A stretch of DNA of 64,000 nt from Chitinophaga filiformis (GCF_900102545.1 NZ_FNBN01000006.1:418020-482019), one strand, 5' to 3'; shown: positions 37,000 to 46,800, counted from the first letter of the stretch. Translations and numbers: made by a program. The notes: a model not told the origin generated them from the sequence alone.

Positions 37000-38313
37000 A
37001 TGAAACGTAAACTACTCCTTCCCGAAAGGATAATGCTGGGAGATGGTGCTACGCCTTTCAACGGCGTATTTGTGGTCAGGATCAATGGTACGCTGGCGCC
37101 AGAAAGCCTATATAATGCACTATCGAAGGTACAGGCCAAACATCCGCTACTGCGGGCAGGCATTGTGCAGGATAAAAAAGGCACGCCTTATTTCACTATT
37201 CCTGAAGTCTATCGTGCTATCCCACTGAGCATTAAAGACCGCATTACAGCTGAGGACTGGCAACAGGAAACAAAAGCTGCCTGGGCTTCTGTTTTTGATA
37301 TTCCCAACGGTCCGCTGATCCGGATGGTATGGTTAAAAGGTAGCCAGCAATCAGAACTACTGCTGGCATTTCATCACTGCATGTGCGACGGAGGAGGAGG
37401 GCTTATGCTGGTCAGGGAAATACTGGCGGTACTGGATGATCCTGATTATGATATTGGTATCCATCAAACTTTTACCACCCTGGAAGATATTGTGCCAAAG
37501 CACATCCTGACAGGTACCCGCCAGGTATTGAAAGCAAAACTGAAAGGAGCGTTCATACGAGGCGTACTGACCCTGTTATCTGCTTTCACTTCTACACGTA
37601 ACAAACAGCCTGTCAGCCGGGAAGACGACTACCTCGTACACTGGAAGCTGGACCAGCAGACATCATCCGCCCTGTTCCAACATTGTAGCATGCAGATGGT
37701 GACTGTTAATACAGCGCTTTGTGTTGCTTTCCTGCAGGCCTTTCAACTAGTGAGAGGAGAAAAGGCTATGAACAAGATCACCTGCCCCGTGGATATCCGG
37801 AAGTTCATCCCGGAGATAAAGAAAGATGTGATCTTTTCTTTCGGACTTTCATTGGAACTCTCTATCAATAACGATCCTGCTATCGCTTTCTGGGAAAGGG
37901 TGCAACAGTTGCAGGCCATTTCCTCAGAGAAGATTTCAAAAATGGATCCATATGATTTTATGCTGCCTTTTGAACATGCACATGGCGGCATTAAACATAT
38001 GCGGAAATTCCTGACATACGGGAAACCAGTGTATGACCTGATGTTTTCCAATATGGGCAAACTGGATGTGCGCGATAAATACCATTCTTTTGAAGTGGAT
38101 ACTATTTTCAGTCCTACTGTTGTAGGGCCGTTTGCTAATCCGACAACAATCATTACATCAACCTATAAAGGCCAGATTGACTTTTCATTTGTGTCTAACC
38201 ATGCTGTCCTGGATCACCGGGATGCACTGGCCATTAAAGAGCTGGCAATGAAATTACTATTGGAAGACCTACATGTAGCAGCGCCCGCGCCGGCATTATC
38301 ATCAATTATTTAA
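37000..38313 (+). CDS. Condensation-domain/PapA-like acyltransferase, copy 1
   Basis: A 437-residue protein of the NRPS condensation/polyketide-associated acyltransferase superfamily. The active-site motif HHxxxDG is intact as FHHCMCDGGGG (about residues 124-134), and the later SNMGKLD segment fits the family's second conserved block. ATG 37000 is preferred over the longer TTG frame from 36949. Such stand-alone enzymes (for example mycobacterial PapA5) move an acyl chain from a carrier protein to an alcohol, so here it may esterify the sugar or the chain of the polyketide product. A close paralogue follows 7 bp later. Confidence 0.82.
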   Translation: MKRKLLLPERIMLGDGATPFNGVFVVRINGTLAPESLYNALSKVQAKHPLLRAGIVQDKKGTPYFTIPEVYRAIPLSIKDRITAEDWQQETKAAWASVFDIPNGPLIRMVWLKGSQQSELLLAFHHCMCDGGGGLMLVREILAVLDDPDYDIGIHQTFTTLEDIVPKHILTGTRQVLKAKLKGAFIRGVLTLLSAFTSTRNKQPVSREDDYLVHWKLDQQTSSALFQHCSMQMVTVNTALCVAFLQAFQLVRGEKAMNKITCPVDIRKFIPEIKKDVIFSFGLSLELSINNDPAIAFWERVQQLQAISSEKISKMDPYDFMLPFEHAHGGIKHMRKFLTYGKPVYDLMFSNMGKLDVRDKYHSFEVDTIFSPTVVGPFANPTTIITSTYKGQIDFSFVSNHAVLDHRDALAIKELAMKLLLEDLHVAAPAPALSSII

Positions 38314-38320
38314 CCATCTT

Positions 38321-39595
38321 ATGAATAGAAAATTAATACTGGGCGAACGGATCATGTATGTAGATGCCGCAGCCACCGTAAACTGTATTTTCACGGCCAG
38401 GATACGCGGCGTCCTTACCCTGGAAGGTCTGATATATGCCCTGGGGAAGATACAGCAAAAACATCCCCTGCTGGGCGTTGTGATCAGGGAAGACGAGCAT
38501 GGCAGGCCCTATTTTGTATCAGATATCAAGATCCCCCCTATTCCTGTGCAGATCGTTGAACGACAGGATGATGATCACTGGCAGGCCGTATCTGCCACTG
38601 AATGGCACCGCACCTTTGATGTACGTAAAGGACCGTTGGCAAGAGTGATATGGCTACGTTCAGATGAGGTGTCTGAATTGCTGTTAGTACTTCCGCATTG
38701 CATCTGCGATGGTACTTCCATTCTTACGCTGATGCGCGAATTGTTGCAGGTGCTGGACAAACCCGAAACAGTATTAATCCCCTACCCTTCTTTTGAGTCT
38801 ATTCACAATTTTATCCCGGATGCTTTATCCTCCAACTGGAAGCTAAAACTGAAATTATGGTTGCTGTCGAAGGTGGCAGGCCTGGTATTAGCCTTAAAGA
38901 CAAAGGGACCGCAACCTGTGCAGGGCAAACATTATATGATACGCTGGAAGCTGGATAAGACGGCTACGACGGACTTAATTACTATCTGTAAAATAGAAAA
39001 CACCTCCCTGCATGCCGCTTTCTCCCTCGCCTTTATGGAGGCCCATCGCCATGTGATGGGAGCCGCATCCCATGGTAAGGTGATCTGTCCTGTAGACATC
39101 CGCCGGTTTATTCCGGAAATAAAACAGGACCAGCTGTTTGCCTTTGCACCTATTGCCGAACTGAGTATGAGCAATATAACCACCGACTTCTGGACAAAGG
39201 CCCGTCAACTGAAAACAGACCTGACTAAGGCCATAGAGAAGATGGATGTACGAAAACTCCTGCTGACCAGTGAATATTTTCATACAGCCGCTACCCGGAT
39301 GGTTGATTTTCTGAAAAAGACCGATGGTACACATGATGTTACGTTGTCCAATATGGGCAAACTGGATATCCCGGACCAGTATGAAACCTTTGAACTGGAA
39401 ACGCTCTACAGCCCCAGTGCGGCTTTCCCATGGAGGAACGCCAACACACTGGTGATCAGCACCTTCAGGGGACAGACAGACTTTTCTTTTATTTCCTGCG
39501 AGAGCTTCCTGGAAGAAACGAAAGCCCGGGCTATTGTCCGGAAAATGCAGGAGTTACTGCCTATAAACCCTGTTCATGAACCAGTCCATCAATAG
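38321..39595 (+). CDS. Condensation-domain/PapA-like acyltransferase, copy 2
   Basis: A 424-residue paralogue of copy 1 with the same layout (LILGERIMYV at the start, SNMGKLDIPD late). The active-site motif reads LPHCICDGTS: the second, catalytic His and the Asp-Gly are kept, but the first His is Pro. Activity is still possible because the second His is the catalytic base in this superfamily. It may acylate a second position or act on a different donor. Its 3' end overlaps the following membrane-protein gene by 20 nt. Confidence 0.8.
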   Translation: MNRKLILGERIMYVDAAATVNCIFTARIRGVLTLEGLIYALGKIQQKHPLLGVVIREDEHGRPYFVSDIKIPPIPVQIVERQDDDHWQAVSATEWHRTFDVRKGPLARVIWLRSDEVSELLLVLPHCICDGTSILTLMRELLQVLDKPETVLIPYPSFESIHNFIPDALSSNWKLKLKLWLLSKVAGLVLALKTKGPQPVQGKHYMIRWKLDKTATTDLITICKIENTSLHAAFSLAFMEAHRHVMGAASHGKVICPVDIRRFIPEIKQDQLFAFAPIAELSMSNITTDFWTKARQLKTDLTKAIEKMDVRKLLLTSEYFHTAATRMVDFLKKTDGTHDVTLSNMGKLDIPDQYETFELETLYSPSAAFPWRNANTLVISTFRGQTDFSFISCESFLEETKARAIVRKMQELLPINPVHEPVHQ

Positions 39596-40073
39596 CAATA
39601 GTATTTTAAAGAAGTTTACGCAGCGCCAGGTGCTTTTTTATTTCACTACCAATGTGATTATTAATGCACTGGTGCCTTATTTCGGTTTTGATGACCTCAA
39701 TACCGTTTACCTGTTCCGGGGAGAGCATCCGGTGGCAAGATTCTTTCTGCCCATGGCTCTGCTGCTGCCTTTGTGTATCACCATTGACATATTAAACAAA
39801 ACCACTACGCTATTGGAGAAGGAACAGCTGGTCACTTCTCCCCCGCCTAAAAAGGTCAAGATCCGTTTCATGCTAAAAACAGCGTCCCTGAACGCAATAA
39901 TCACCCTGTTTCTGACGTTAGCCGCTATGCTTGGTATACATGCCTGTTTACCCGAGAATTACAGCTTTAATGGTATACTGCTGTCGGTTCTCTCAGGAGT
40001 GCTGGCCGGGGGTATGGCGATCTTCTTTACCCTTCAGCCGATCCACAAGGTAAAAAAGCTGTATCCGCACTAA
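39576..40073 (+). CDS. Small membrane protein of unknown function
   Basis: A 165-residue protein with about four hydrophobic segments (near residues 19-35, 53-71, 101-120 and 130-152) and a short cytoplasmic Pro/Lys loop (SPPPKKVKIRF). No family is recognised. Its start overlaps the second acyltransferase gene by 20 nt, so it is the last gene of the polyketide operon. A role in moving or anchoring the lipid product is a guess from context only. Confidence 0.75.
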   Translation: MNQSINSNSILKKFTQRQVLFYFTTNVIINALVPYFGFDDLNTVYLFRGEHPVARFFLPMALLLPLCITIDILNKTTTLLEKEQLVTSPPPKKVKIRFMLKTASLNAIITLFLTLAAMLGIHACLPENYSFNGILLSVLSGVLAGGMAIFFTLQPIHKVKKLYPH

Positions 40074-40120
40074 CAATCAGGAATATTACATAATTTAGTC
40101 ATGGTAATTGCCTGATTGTT
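40072..40120. repeat. Inverted repeat at the end of the polyketide operon
   Basis: AACAATCAGG (40072-40081) and CCTGATTGTT (40111-40120) form a perfect 10-bp stem with a 29-nt loop, starting at the stop codon of the membrane-protein gene. There is no T tract, so it may be a processing signal or an operator for the next gene at 40156. Confidence 0.5.
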
Positions 40121-40155
40121 AGGAAGGACAATTCCCATTACTAAAACGACCATGC

Positions 40156-41271
40156 ATGAAACGCATCATTGCAATATTAGCATTCCTCTTACCCCTCGCG
40201 ATACATGCGCAGACAAAACTGGAAGATAAGCTCGCAGAAGATTTTTCCAACAAGTTCGCCAAGCGCTACGAGGTAAGGAACGATTCCCTTATCGTTTTTG
40301 TGACAGAGCAGATGTCAAGAAGCGGAGCTGCCGGACTGGATATCGATAAAACGATGACTGAGCTTCAAAAAGATCCTGCTGCGCTGGATGCCGCCCTGAA
40401 ATTCATTTACCAGTACAGTAATGCCAACAGGCAGCAATTCATCGCCCACCTGCGTGCCATGAATCTGCAGAGCAATAGTGTATTCCCACTGGCTACTTAT
40501 GCGGTGAATAAATTCAAGGGAGAGACCAAAGAGCTGCTGGAAGAAAAATCCAGCCTCTATACCACCGGCGCTATTCCTGCTACCCTGCCACCGCTGCAGA
40601 TAACGCCGGCAGTAGCGGAGAACAATGCTACTACCTCCGATCCGAATAACACCACTACTTCCAGCTCCAATAGTGAAACGACTGCTTCCACAGCTGTTCC
40701 GGCAGAACCGGGTGCTACTCCAACAACGCCGGCAGCACCGGCTTCTCCAGCAGCAGACAATTTCAACTGGGATGTAAGACAGATCTTCAAACTGCGCCAG
40801 CCCGATCAGCTGTATGCCCTGTATGGTAAAGAGCATGTGGAAGCACGCCAGGCACAGGATTTTCAGGGAAATGATATCGGTACTGCCTATTATGTATTCC
40901 CGGATACTGACAATGAAATGATCGTGCAATTTGATGGAGAGAAAGGCACCAGCGTTTTCTTCACTAAAGAAAACTCCAAATGGAAACCTCCATTCGGTAT
41001 CAAGGTAGGTGATCCACTGGATAAGGTAGTAAAAGTAAACGGCCGGGATTTCCGCATCCATGGTTTTGAATGGGAGAACGGTGGTGAAGTGGCTGACTGG
41101 GAAGGCGGCGCCTTCGCAGGTAAAGGTGTGAACATCGCCTTTAAAGCCAACAACTCGAGTGATCCCAAACTATACGACCAGGTAACCGGCGATAAGAAAG
41201 TAAAAACTGATGCTTCTGCTATGAAAAAGCTGGCAGTAGTGGTAGATAAAATTGCATTCAAAAGCAATTGA
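40156..41271 (+). CDS. Exported protein of unknown function
   Basis: A 371-residue protein with a signal peptide (IIAILAFLLPLAIHAQ). Residues 20-140 look helical, 150-200 are a low-complexity Thr/Ser/Ala/Pro linker (TTSDPNNTTTSSSNSETT), and the last 160 residues form a separate domain with beta-rich repeats (KPPFGIKVGDPLDKVVKVNG). No known family is recognised. It follows the polyketide operon by 82 bp but has its own setting and may be unrelated. It converges with the response-regulator gene (stops adjoin at 41271/41272). Confidence 0.78.
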   Translation: MKRIIAILAFLLPLAIHAQTKLEDKLAEDFSNKFAKRYEVRNDSLIVFVTEQMSRSGAAGLDIDKTMTELQKDPAALDAALKFIYQYSNANRQQFIAHLRAMNLQSNSVFPLATYAVNKFKGETKELLEEKSSLYTTGAIPATLPPLQITPAVAENNATTSDPNNTTTSSSNSETTASTAVPAEPGATPTTPAAPASPAADNFNWDVRQIFKLRQPDQLYALYGKEHVEARQAQDFQGNDIGTAYYVFPDTDNEMIVQFDGEKGTSVFFTKENSKWKPPFGIKVGDPLDKVVKVNGRDFRIHGFEWENGGEVADWEGGAFAGKGVNIAFKANNSSDPKLYDQVTGDKKVKTDASAMKKLAVVVDKIAFKSN

Positions 41272-41898
41272 TCACACCAGCAGTTTGTTGTCAACAGCAT
41301 ACTTGATCAGCATCGCGGTATTCTTTACTTCCAGTTTGGCCAGTAATTTTTTCCGGTGAGTGTTCACAGTATCTGCACTGATAAATAACTTCTCTGCAAT
41401 TTCAACATTCGTATTTCCTTCTGAGATCAGACATAAAACTTCTTTTTCCCTTCTCGTAAGAGGAGGGAAATTTTTTTGTATGCCTATCCGTTCGCTGCTC
41501 ATGGACTGTTTGACAGCGGGAGAGAGATAAATATCACCTGAGTATACGGTGTGAATAGCATATAATAATTCGTCCTTGTCGGCAGTGTTCAGAATATAAC
41601 CGCTGGCGCCGCATTGCAGCAGTTCAGCGATATACCTTTCATCCCTGCAGGAACTCAGCACCAGTACAGATACTGTTGGGTATTCCATCCGGATGTTGGC
41701 GCATAGTTCAATGCTGTCTATGTCTGGCAGACAGGTATCTATAATGACAATATCAACAGAATTGTGCAGTAGAAATCTGAGACAGGCGCCGCCACTCCGG
41801 GCATGCCCTGTTAATAGCATATCATGTTCGGAACCAAGAAGTGAGCGTAGACCTTCCAGGATCAACGGGTGGTTGTTTACGAAATACAGGCGGATCAT
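41272..41898 (-). CDS. NarL/LuxR-type response regulator with atypical receiver
   Basis: A 208-residue protein: a receiver domain (1-120) and a C-terminal LuxR helix-turn-helix (LTRREKEVLCLISEGNTN, then DTVNTHRKKLLAKL). The phosphoacceptor Asp54 is present (IVIIDTCLP), as is Ser82, but the acidic Mg-binding pair is Asn8-Asn9 (YFVNNHPL) and the invariant Lys is Asn104 (GYILNTA). Normal phosphorylation is therefore doubtful. It lies 92 bp downstream of lanC on the same strand and has no histidine kinase in the window. It may regulate the lanthipeptide locus; that is an inference from position. Confidence 0.9.
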   Translation of the reverse strand: MIRLYFVNNHPLILEGLRSLLGSEHDMLLTGHARSGGACLRFLLHNSVDIVIIDTCLPDIDSIELCANIRMEYPTVSVLVLSSCRDERYIAELLQCGASGYILNTADKDELLYAIHTVYSGDIYLSPAVKQSMSSERIGIQKNFPPLTRREKEVLCLISEGNTNVEIAEKLFISADTVNTHRKKLLAKLEVKNTAMLIKYAVDNKLLV

Positions 41899-41990
41899 GG
41901 GTATCCAATTTAAGATGCCAATGTGGGCAGCAACGGGCTACAAGCTACTTACAGCAGGTTTTCGGCATTCCATGTAATATAACGAAAATA

Positions 41991-43211
41991 TCAACATAAC
42001 AATATACAACGGTCCCATAACGGATCAGTATCCTCATCAATGGCGGCCATCAGGGCAAGGCCGATACCGGCTACTCCTTCCAGGATGCCGTAACTGTTTT
42101 CATAGGCGTCTTTTCCATAAAACCGGAAGCCTGCAGGGGCATCCTTATGTGTATTCATTTGAAAAGTTTCTTGTAACCAATATGTTGCGCCTGTTAATAA
42201 AGAGGGGTCTTTTGTCTGTAGCCAGGCGCGCCTGTAGATATGTGCTATGCCTGCACTCCCATGACAAAGGCAGGCATCATGTACGTTGCTGTTTTTGCTG
42301 TTGCGGTGCGACAGTGTATGATGAAAAATTTGTAAGGCTTTCTCCTGATAAGTGTTGTCCTGCAATGAGACACCGGCATTCAACAGCATTGTGGCAATTC
42401 CCAGATCTCCATAACACCATCCCAGGCGACTCTGTTTCCCTGTCAAAGGTTGATGACTGACATCCGTCAGCACTGGATATAGTGCTGTCAGTCCTTCCTC
42501 CGGACTGTTTTCTGCTTTTAGTATCCAGGAAATGCCTTTGCGGATCAGGTCACTGGTGTGTGCGGGTGCGATTCCTTTATGATGGATCATAGCCAGGATG
42601 GAGATAATGGCGGGAACGCCGTGGGCAAGGCCCATATTGAAGGTAACCTCTCCTGCTGGCCTTCCTCCCAGTCCGGTCAGGTGATCCTGCCAGCTGATAC
42701 CATCTGCTGTTTTTACGGCTGTAGACTCCAGGGTTGATACCAACGCTGTCAGGTAATGCTTTGCCTGTGGATGTGGGTCTCTTTCCAGGAAATACAGGGC
42801 GATACCCAATCCCTGGTGCAGGAAATCGTGTTGCCCTTCCTGCAGTGCATTGAGCATCTGTTGTCCCAGTACTTCATCCACCTCTTCAAAAACATCATCC
42901 ATACCATCTTCATTCACAAAGCCGGCTTTGATAAGATGCTGAATATTCCATACCATACCGGCAATGCCACTACAGTGAGAGAGTGGCAGGGCTGTTTCGC
43001 CCATGTCCTGCACACTTCTTTCCAGTAGCTGGTGTACCTTCTGCAGGTATTTCTTTTTTCCTGTAAGCTGATAGTAGTAAGCGAAGAATAAGGCAGCGCC
43101 CGTATAACCTCCCAATAAGCCGGGGAAAGCTGTTTCTTTTGTAAAGGAGTCAAGGGATAGACTGATCTCCTGTAATATTTTTCCGGCGGTCTTTTTATCA
43201 TCCATATTCAT
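41991..43211 (-). CDS. lanC: LanC-like lanthionine synthetase (cyclase)
   Basis: A 406-residue class I lanthipeptide cyclase that adds Cys thiols to dehydrated Ser/Thr. The alpha-toroid signature is clear: SHCSGIAGMVW, then the zinc-ligand motifs GWCYGDLGIA and LCHGSAGIAHIYRR, and the final LEGVAGIGLALMA. The long frame starts at 43319, but ATG 43211 (or 43205) avoids overlap with the precursor gene and leaves a normal-length protein. It follows the two precursor genes on the same strand; the dehydratase is divergent at 43886. Confidence 0.92.
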   Translation of the reverse strand: MNMDDKKTAGKILQEISLSLDSFTKETAFPGLLGGYTGAALFFAYYYQLTGKKKYLQKVHQLLERSVQDMGETALPLSHCSGIAGMVWNIQHLIKAGFVNEDGMDDVFEEVDEVLGQQMLNALQEGQHDFLHQGLGIALYFLERDPHPQAKHYLTALVSTLESTAVKTADGISWQDHLTGLGGRPAGEVTFNMGLAHGVPAIISILAMIHHKGIAPAHTSDLIRKGISWILKAENSPEEGLTALYPVLTDVSHQPLTGKQSRLGWCYGDLGIATMLLNAGVSLQDNTYQEKALQIFHHTLSHRNSKNSNVHDACLCHGSAGIAHIYRRAWLQTKDPSLLTGATYWLQETFQMNTHKDAPAGFRFYGKDAYENSYGILEGVAGIGLALMAAIDEDTDPLWDRCILLC

Positions 43212-43266
43212 CTGATAGAAAAACATGGTGCGGCCAACAACCACAGCGATGCCGCACCATGTCAAT

Positions 43267-43455
43267 TTAGAATCGGCAAGAGTCAACGCTGCAAATAGGC
43301 GCGCCCTGACTGATGTCATCCGTACAAACTTTGAAGGAAAGGATAGTGGTAGTAGGAACTGCTACTAGACCGTTATTCATATCCTGTTTGGCACGGTTTA
43401 AACTTGCGATCCTGATCTTGCCAAGATCCAGTTTCTTTTCTGTTTTCTTTTTCAT
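43267..43455 (-). CDS. Class I lanthipeptide precursor 1
   Basis: A 62-residue precursor starting at ATG 43455. The leader reads MKKKTEKKLDLGKIRIASLN, the Bacteroidota class I lanthipeptide leader type. The core is rich in Ser/Thr (TTT at 35-37, Ser40, Thr45, Ser49, 56, 59) and has three Cys (44, 55, 60); Ser40/Cys44 and Ser56/Cys60 have S-xxx-C spacing. Up to three thioether rings are possible. No Gly-Gly cleavage site is evident. It shares the leader with precursor 2, 38 bp upstream, and sits 55 bp before lanC. Confidence 0.9.
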   Translation of the reverse strand: MKKKTEKKLDLGKIRIASLNRAKQDMNNGLVAVPTTTILSFKVCTDDISQGAPICSVDSCRF

Positions 43456-43493
43456 AAAAAATGCGGTTTTAGATTTTGAATAAACTGCTGTAC

Positions 43494-43652
43494 TTAGTTT
43501 CTGCCATCCTGTGGAGGAGGACATTTAAAAAGGCTGCAACCAGTGTAGGTAGGAGCAAGAGCCTGCTGGTTAGCAACTTCCTGTTTTGTGGTGCTCAGTT
43601 TGGCAATCTTGATCTTGCCAAGGGTAAGCTTGCGGCTTGACGCTTTTTTCAT
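43494..43652 (-). CDS. Class I lanthipeptide precursor 2
   Basis: A 52-codon gene below the usual ORF size limit, ATG 43652 to TAA 43494. The leader (MKKASSRKLTLGKIKIAKL) matches precursor 1 in the pattern KLxLGKIxIAxL, with KQ a few residues later in both. The core ends with PTYTGCSLFKCPPPQDGRN and has two Cys (39, 44). Thr35/Cys39 and Ser40/Cys44 give two adjacent T/S-xxx-C units, enough for two small rings, before a Pro-Pro-Pro tail. It is the first gene of the minus-strand unit. Confidence 0.87.
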   Translation of the reverse strand: MKKASSRKLTLGKIKIAKLSTTKQEVANQQALAPTYTGCSLFKCPPPQDGRN

Positions 43653-43780
43653 AGTTAACAAGTGGTTTTAAATATTAAGAAATGAATGATATCCTTTAGC
43701 GGTCAGGTTTTAAATATGGGAATGAGGGCACGGTTTTCATCATTCTTAAAGATAAGGATAAAGCCTGCTTCACCTCATCA

Positions 43781-43814
43781 CTGGAAAAGGGGATTTTCTG
43801 ATCTTTTTTTCCAG
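43781..43814. repeat. Inverted repeat between precursor and lanB promoters
   Basis: CTGGAAAA (43781-43788) and TTTTCCAG (43807-43814) form an 8-bp stem with an 18-nt loop in the divergent control region of the lanthipeptide locus, about 70 bp before lanB. It may be an operator shared by both units. No clean -33/-7 pair is seen nearby. Confidence 0.4.
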
Positions 43815-43885
43815 TAAATGAAATATCACCTTTTAAGGGGAGCTGCAGATGCAGGTATAAGGGTTATCTTTTTATCTGTATTTGC

Positions 43886-46800
43886 ATGACTATGATTACC
43901 AATAAAGACTTTTACCTGCTTAGGTCTCCCCTGTTGCCGGTAGATTTTTTAACCCGCTTTTTACAGCTTCCATATGCTACGCTGGCAGACGAGATTAAAC
44001 AAACATTTACAGCCCCTTATCTGGCGGAAGCTATCTATATCGCGTCGCCGGAATTGAGCAATGAGTTACGGAAATGGCAACAGGGATTATTGAAGGGAGA
44101 AAAGGACGTTAATAAGCTGGTGCTTTCCCTCTTCAGATATCTGCTCCGAATGAGTACCCGCTGTACGCCATATGGCCTGTTTGCCGGTTGTGCAACGGGC
44201 GCATTCGATAAGGCTACAGCTATTCACCTGGAGGAATTCTCAAAACACCGGAAATACTGCCGGCTGGATATGAACTATGTAGCGGAACTGGCAGAAAAGA
44301 TTGCCCTGATACCGGAGGTACAGGAACAGCTGCATTATTTCCCGAACAACTCTGTTTACAGAACGGGAGATACTTACCGCTATGCTGCATTCACCATTAA
44401 AAACAAATTCCGGCAGTATGACCTTACTGCTGTCAACTACTCTACCTACCTGGAGCAGGTGTTGGAAAAAGCTACTACAGGAGCTACTATCGGGGAACTC
44501 TGTGCATATCTTACCGGTGAGGAGATCTCCCCTGAGGAAGCCCGGGATTTCATACTGGAACTGATAGAAAGCCAACTCCTTATCAGTGAGCTGGAACCAA
44601 CCATCACAGGTGAGGAATTCTTTCATATACTGGTCAGGAGGCTGAAGACGCTGCAACAAACAGAGGGAATTCACGATACCTTGTCTGCTATTCAACGGCT
44701 ACTCGGCATGCCTGCCACCGGCATTGACAAATACCTGCAAACGCATGCCCTTGTTAAACAATTGCTGCCGGATACCAACAATAAAGACCTGGTGCAGACG
44801 GACCTTTTTCTCGCCACTTCAACTAATACCATCGGCCAGCAGGTAATTACAGAAATTCAGGAACAGGTGACCGCTTTATGGAAGTTGCCGGCGCCGGAAC
44901 GGACCGGTGATCTGCAAAACTTCATGAAGAGTTTCCGCGAGCGATATGAGGAACAGGAAATACCGCTGGCCATTGCGCTGGATACAGAAACCGGTATCGG
45001 CTATGGCGCTTATACCAGTCATTATTCCGCCTATGCCCCTCTGCTGGATGATATTGTCATAAAAAGCAATGCCAGTCCGGACACTATCTCCTGGAATAAC
45101 ATGCGGCAATTCCAGCTGAAGCGGTATATGGAATGCCTGCAACAGCAACAGATGGAAATAACATTAACCGATGCAGATATAGATAGTCTCTCCACTGCTG
45201 ATGCCAAACCCATTCCGGATAGCTTTTATGTGATGGGAAGTATTGTAAGTGAAAGCGCAGAGGCGGTAGACAATGGAGATTATCTGTTTGATTTCAGCTC
45301 CTGCGGAGGACCTTCTGCCGCTAATTTACTGGGACGGTTCTGTCATGGTGATGACCTGCTGAAAGAAAAAGTACAGGAATGTCTTGCAGAAGAAGCACAA
45401 CAGCATCCGGATGTGATCTATGCGGAGATCATTCACCTGCCGGAAGCAAGAACGGGTAACATCCTGTTGCGGCCACAATTAAGAGACTACGAGATTGTAT
45501 ACCTTGGCCATGGCAGCGTTGCATCAGATCATCAGCTACCGGTAACTGATCTGATGGTAAGAATAGAAAACAATATGGTCGTTTTGCGATCACGTAAATT
45601 CAATAAAAGAGTGATTCCCCGCCTGAGCACTGCACATAACTTTAGTACGGGTAGTCTGCCGATGTATAAGTTCCTGTGCGACCTGCAATTTCAGCAACTA
45701 CATAGTGCTACCGGCTGGCAATGGAATCTCCCTATGGAAGCGCCTTTTCTGCCACGGGTACGGTATAAAAAATTTATCCTGCAAAAATGTACCTGGACTC
45801 TGCATCAGAAAGACTATCCGTTACTGGTAAAACAGGCAGGTGTACAGGAGCATTTCAGATTATTCCAGGACATCAGGCAGTCCTTGCGTTTACCCAGGTA
45901 CCTGTCTATTGCGGAGGGAGATAACGAGCTGTTTATTGACCTGGATAATGAGTGTTGTGTACATCTGCTGGTAAGCACACTGCTTAAAAAAGAGCAGATC
46001 ACTTTACAGGAGATATTGCAAACGCCGGAACAATGCTGGATCACGGGGCCAGGAGGACGATTCACAAACGAATTGATCATTCCTTTTAAGAGCGGTACGG
46101 AGAAACTGACGAAAGCCCTGGTACCGGCAACTGTATCCACCCTCCCACAACGGCATTTTGCACCAGGCAGTGAATGGCTATACGTAAAAATATATGCAGG
46201 CATCAATACAACGGAAAAGGTCCTGAAAACAGTGATCAAACCACTTGTAGAAGATCTTAGTGAAAAAGGCATTATAGATCAATGGTTCTTCATCCGCTAT
46301 ACAGATCCCGATGATCATATCAGGGTACGTTTCCACCATGCCACTGACAAACACTTCTGGCAGACTGTACTCTCTGAACTTTACCGTATCATCTCCCAGG
46401 AAATAGATCCCGGGCTTATTCACAAGATACAAACGGATACTTATGCCCGTGAGATAGAGCGGTATGGCGCCAGTACAATGGAATGGAGTGAGCGTCTTTT
46501 CTGTTATGACAGTGAGGCTGTAATCGGCTGTATTGATCTGCTGGAAGGAGAAGAAGGTGAAAACTACAGATGGCTGCTGGCTGTACGGGGAGTGGAGATG
46601 TTATTACAGGATTTCGGCTATTCATTACAGGGGAAATCTGCTTTCCTGAAAAGACTACAATATCATTTCTTCCAGGAATTTGGCGGCGGTCAGGCATTAC
46701 AAACCCAGTTAAACAGCAGTTACCGCAAGTATATGCGTCAGATCAGCAGTTTCCTGGATCCCGATCAGGATGGGAACAATGAAATAGAGGACGCCATTGC

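Noticed and set aside
40315..41061. A 248-codon minus-strand frame opposite the exported protein
   Set aside because: It is a shadow frame: the plus strand encodes a signal peptide and sensible domain layout, the minus frame is Cys/Ser/Arg-rich and featureless.
43718..43819. A 33-codon plus-strand ORF between the lanthipeptide precursors and lanB
   Set aside because: It has no leader motif, Cys or start context and overlaps the shared control region.
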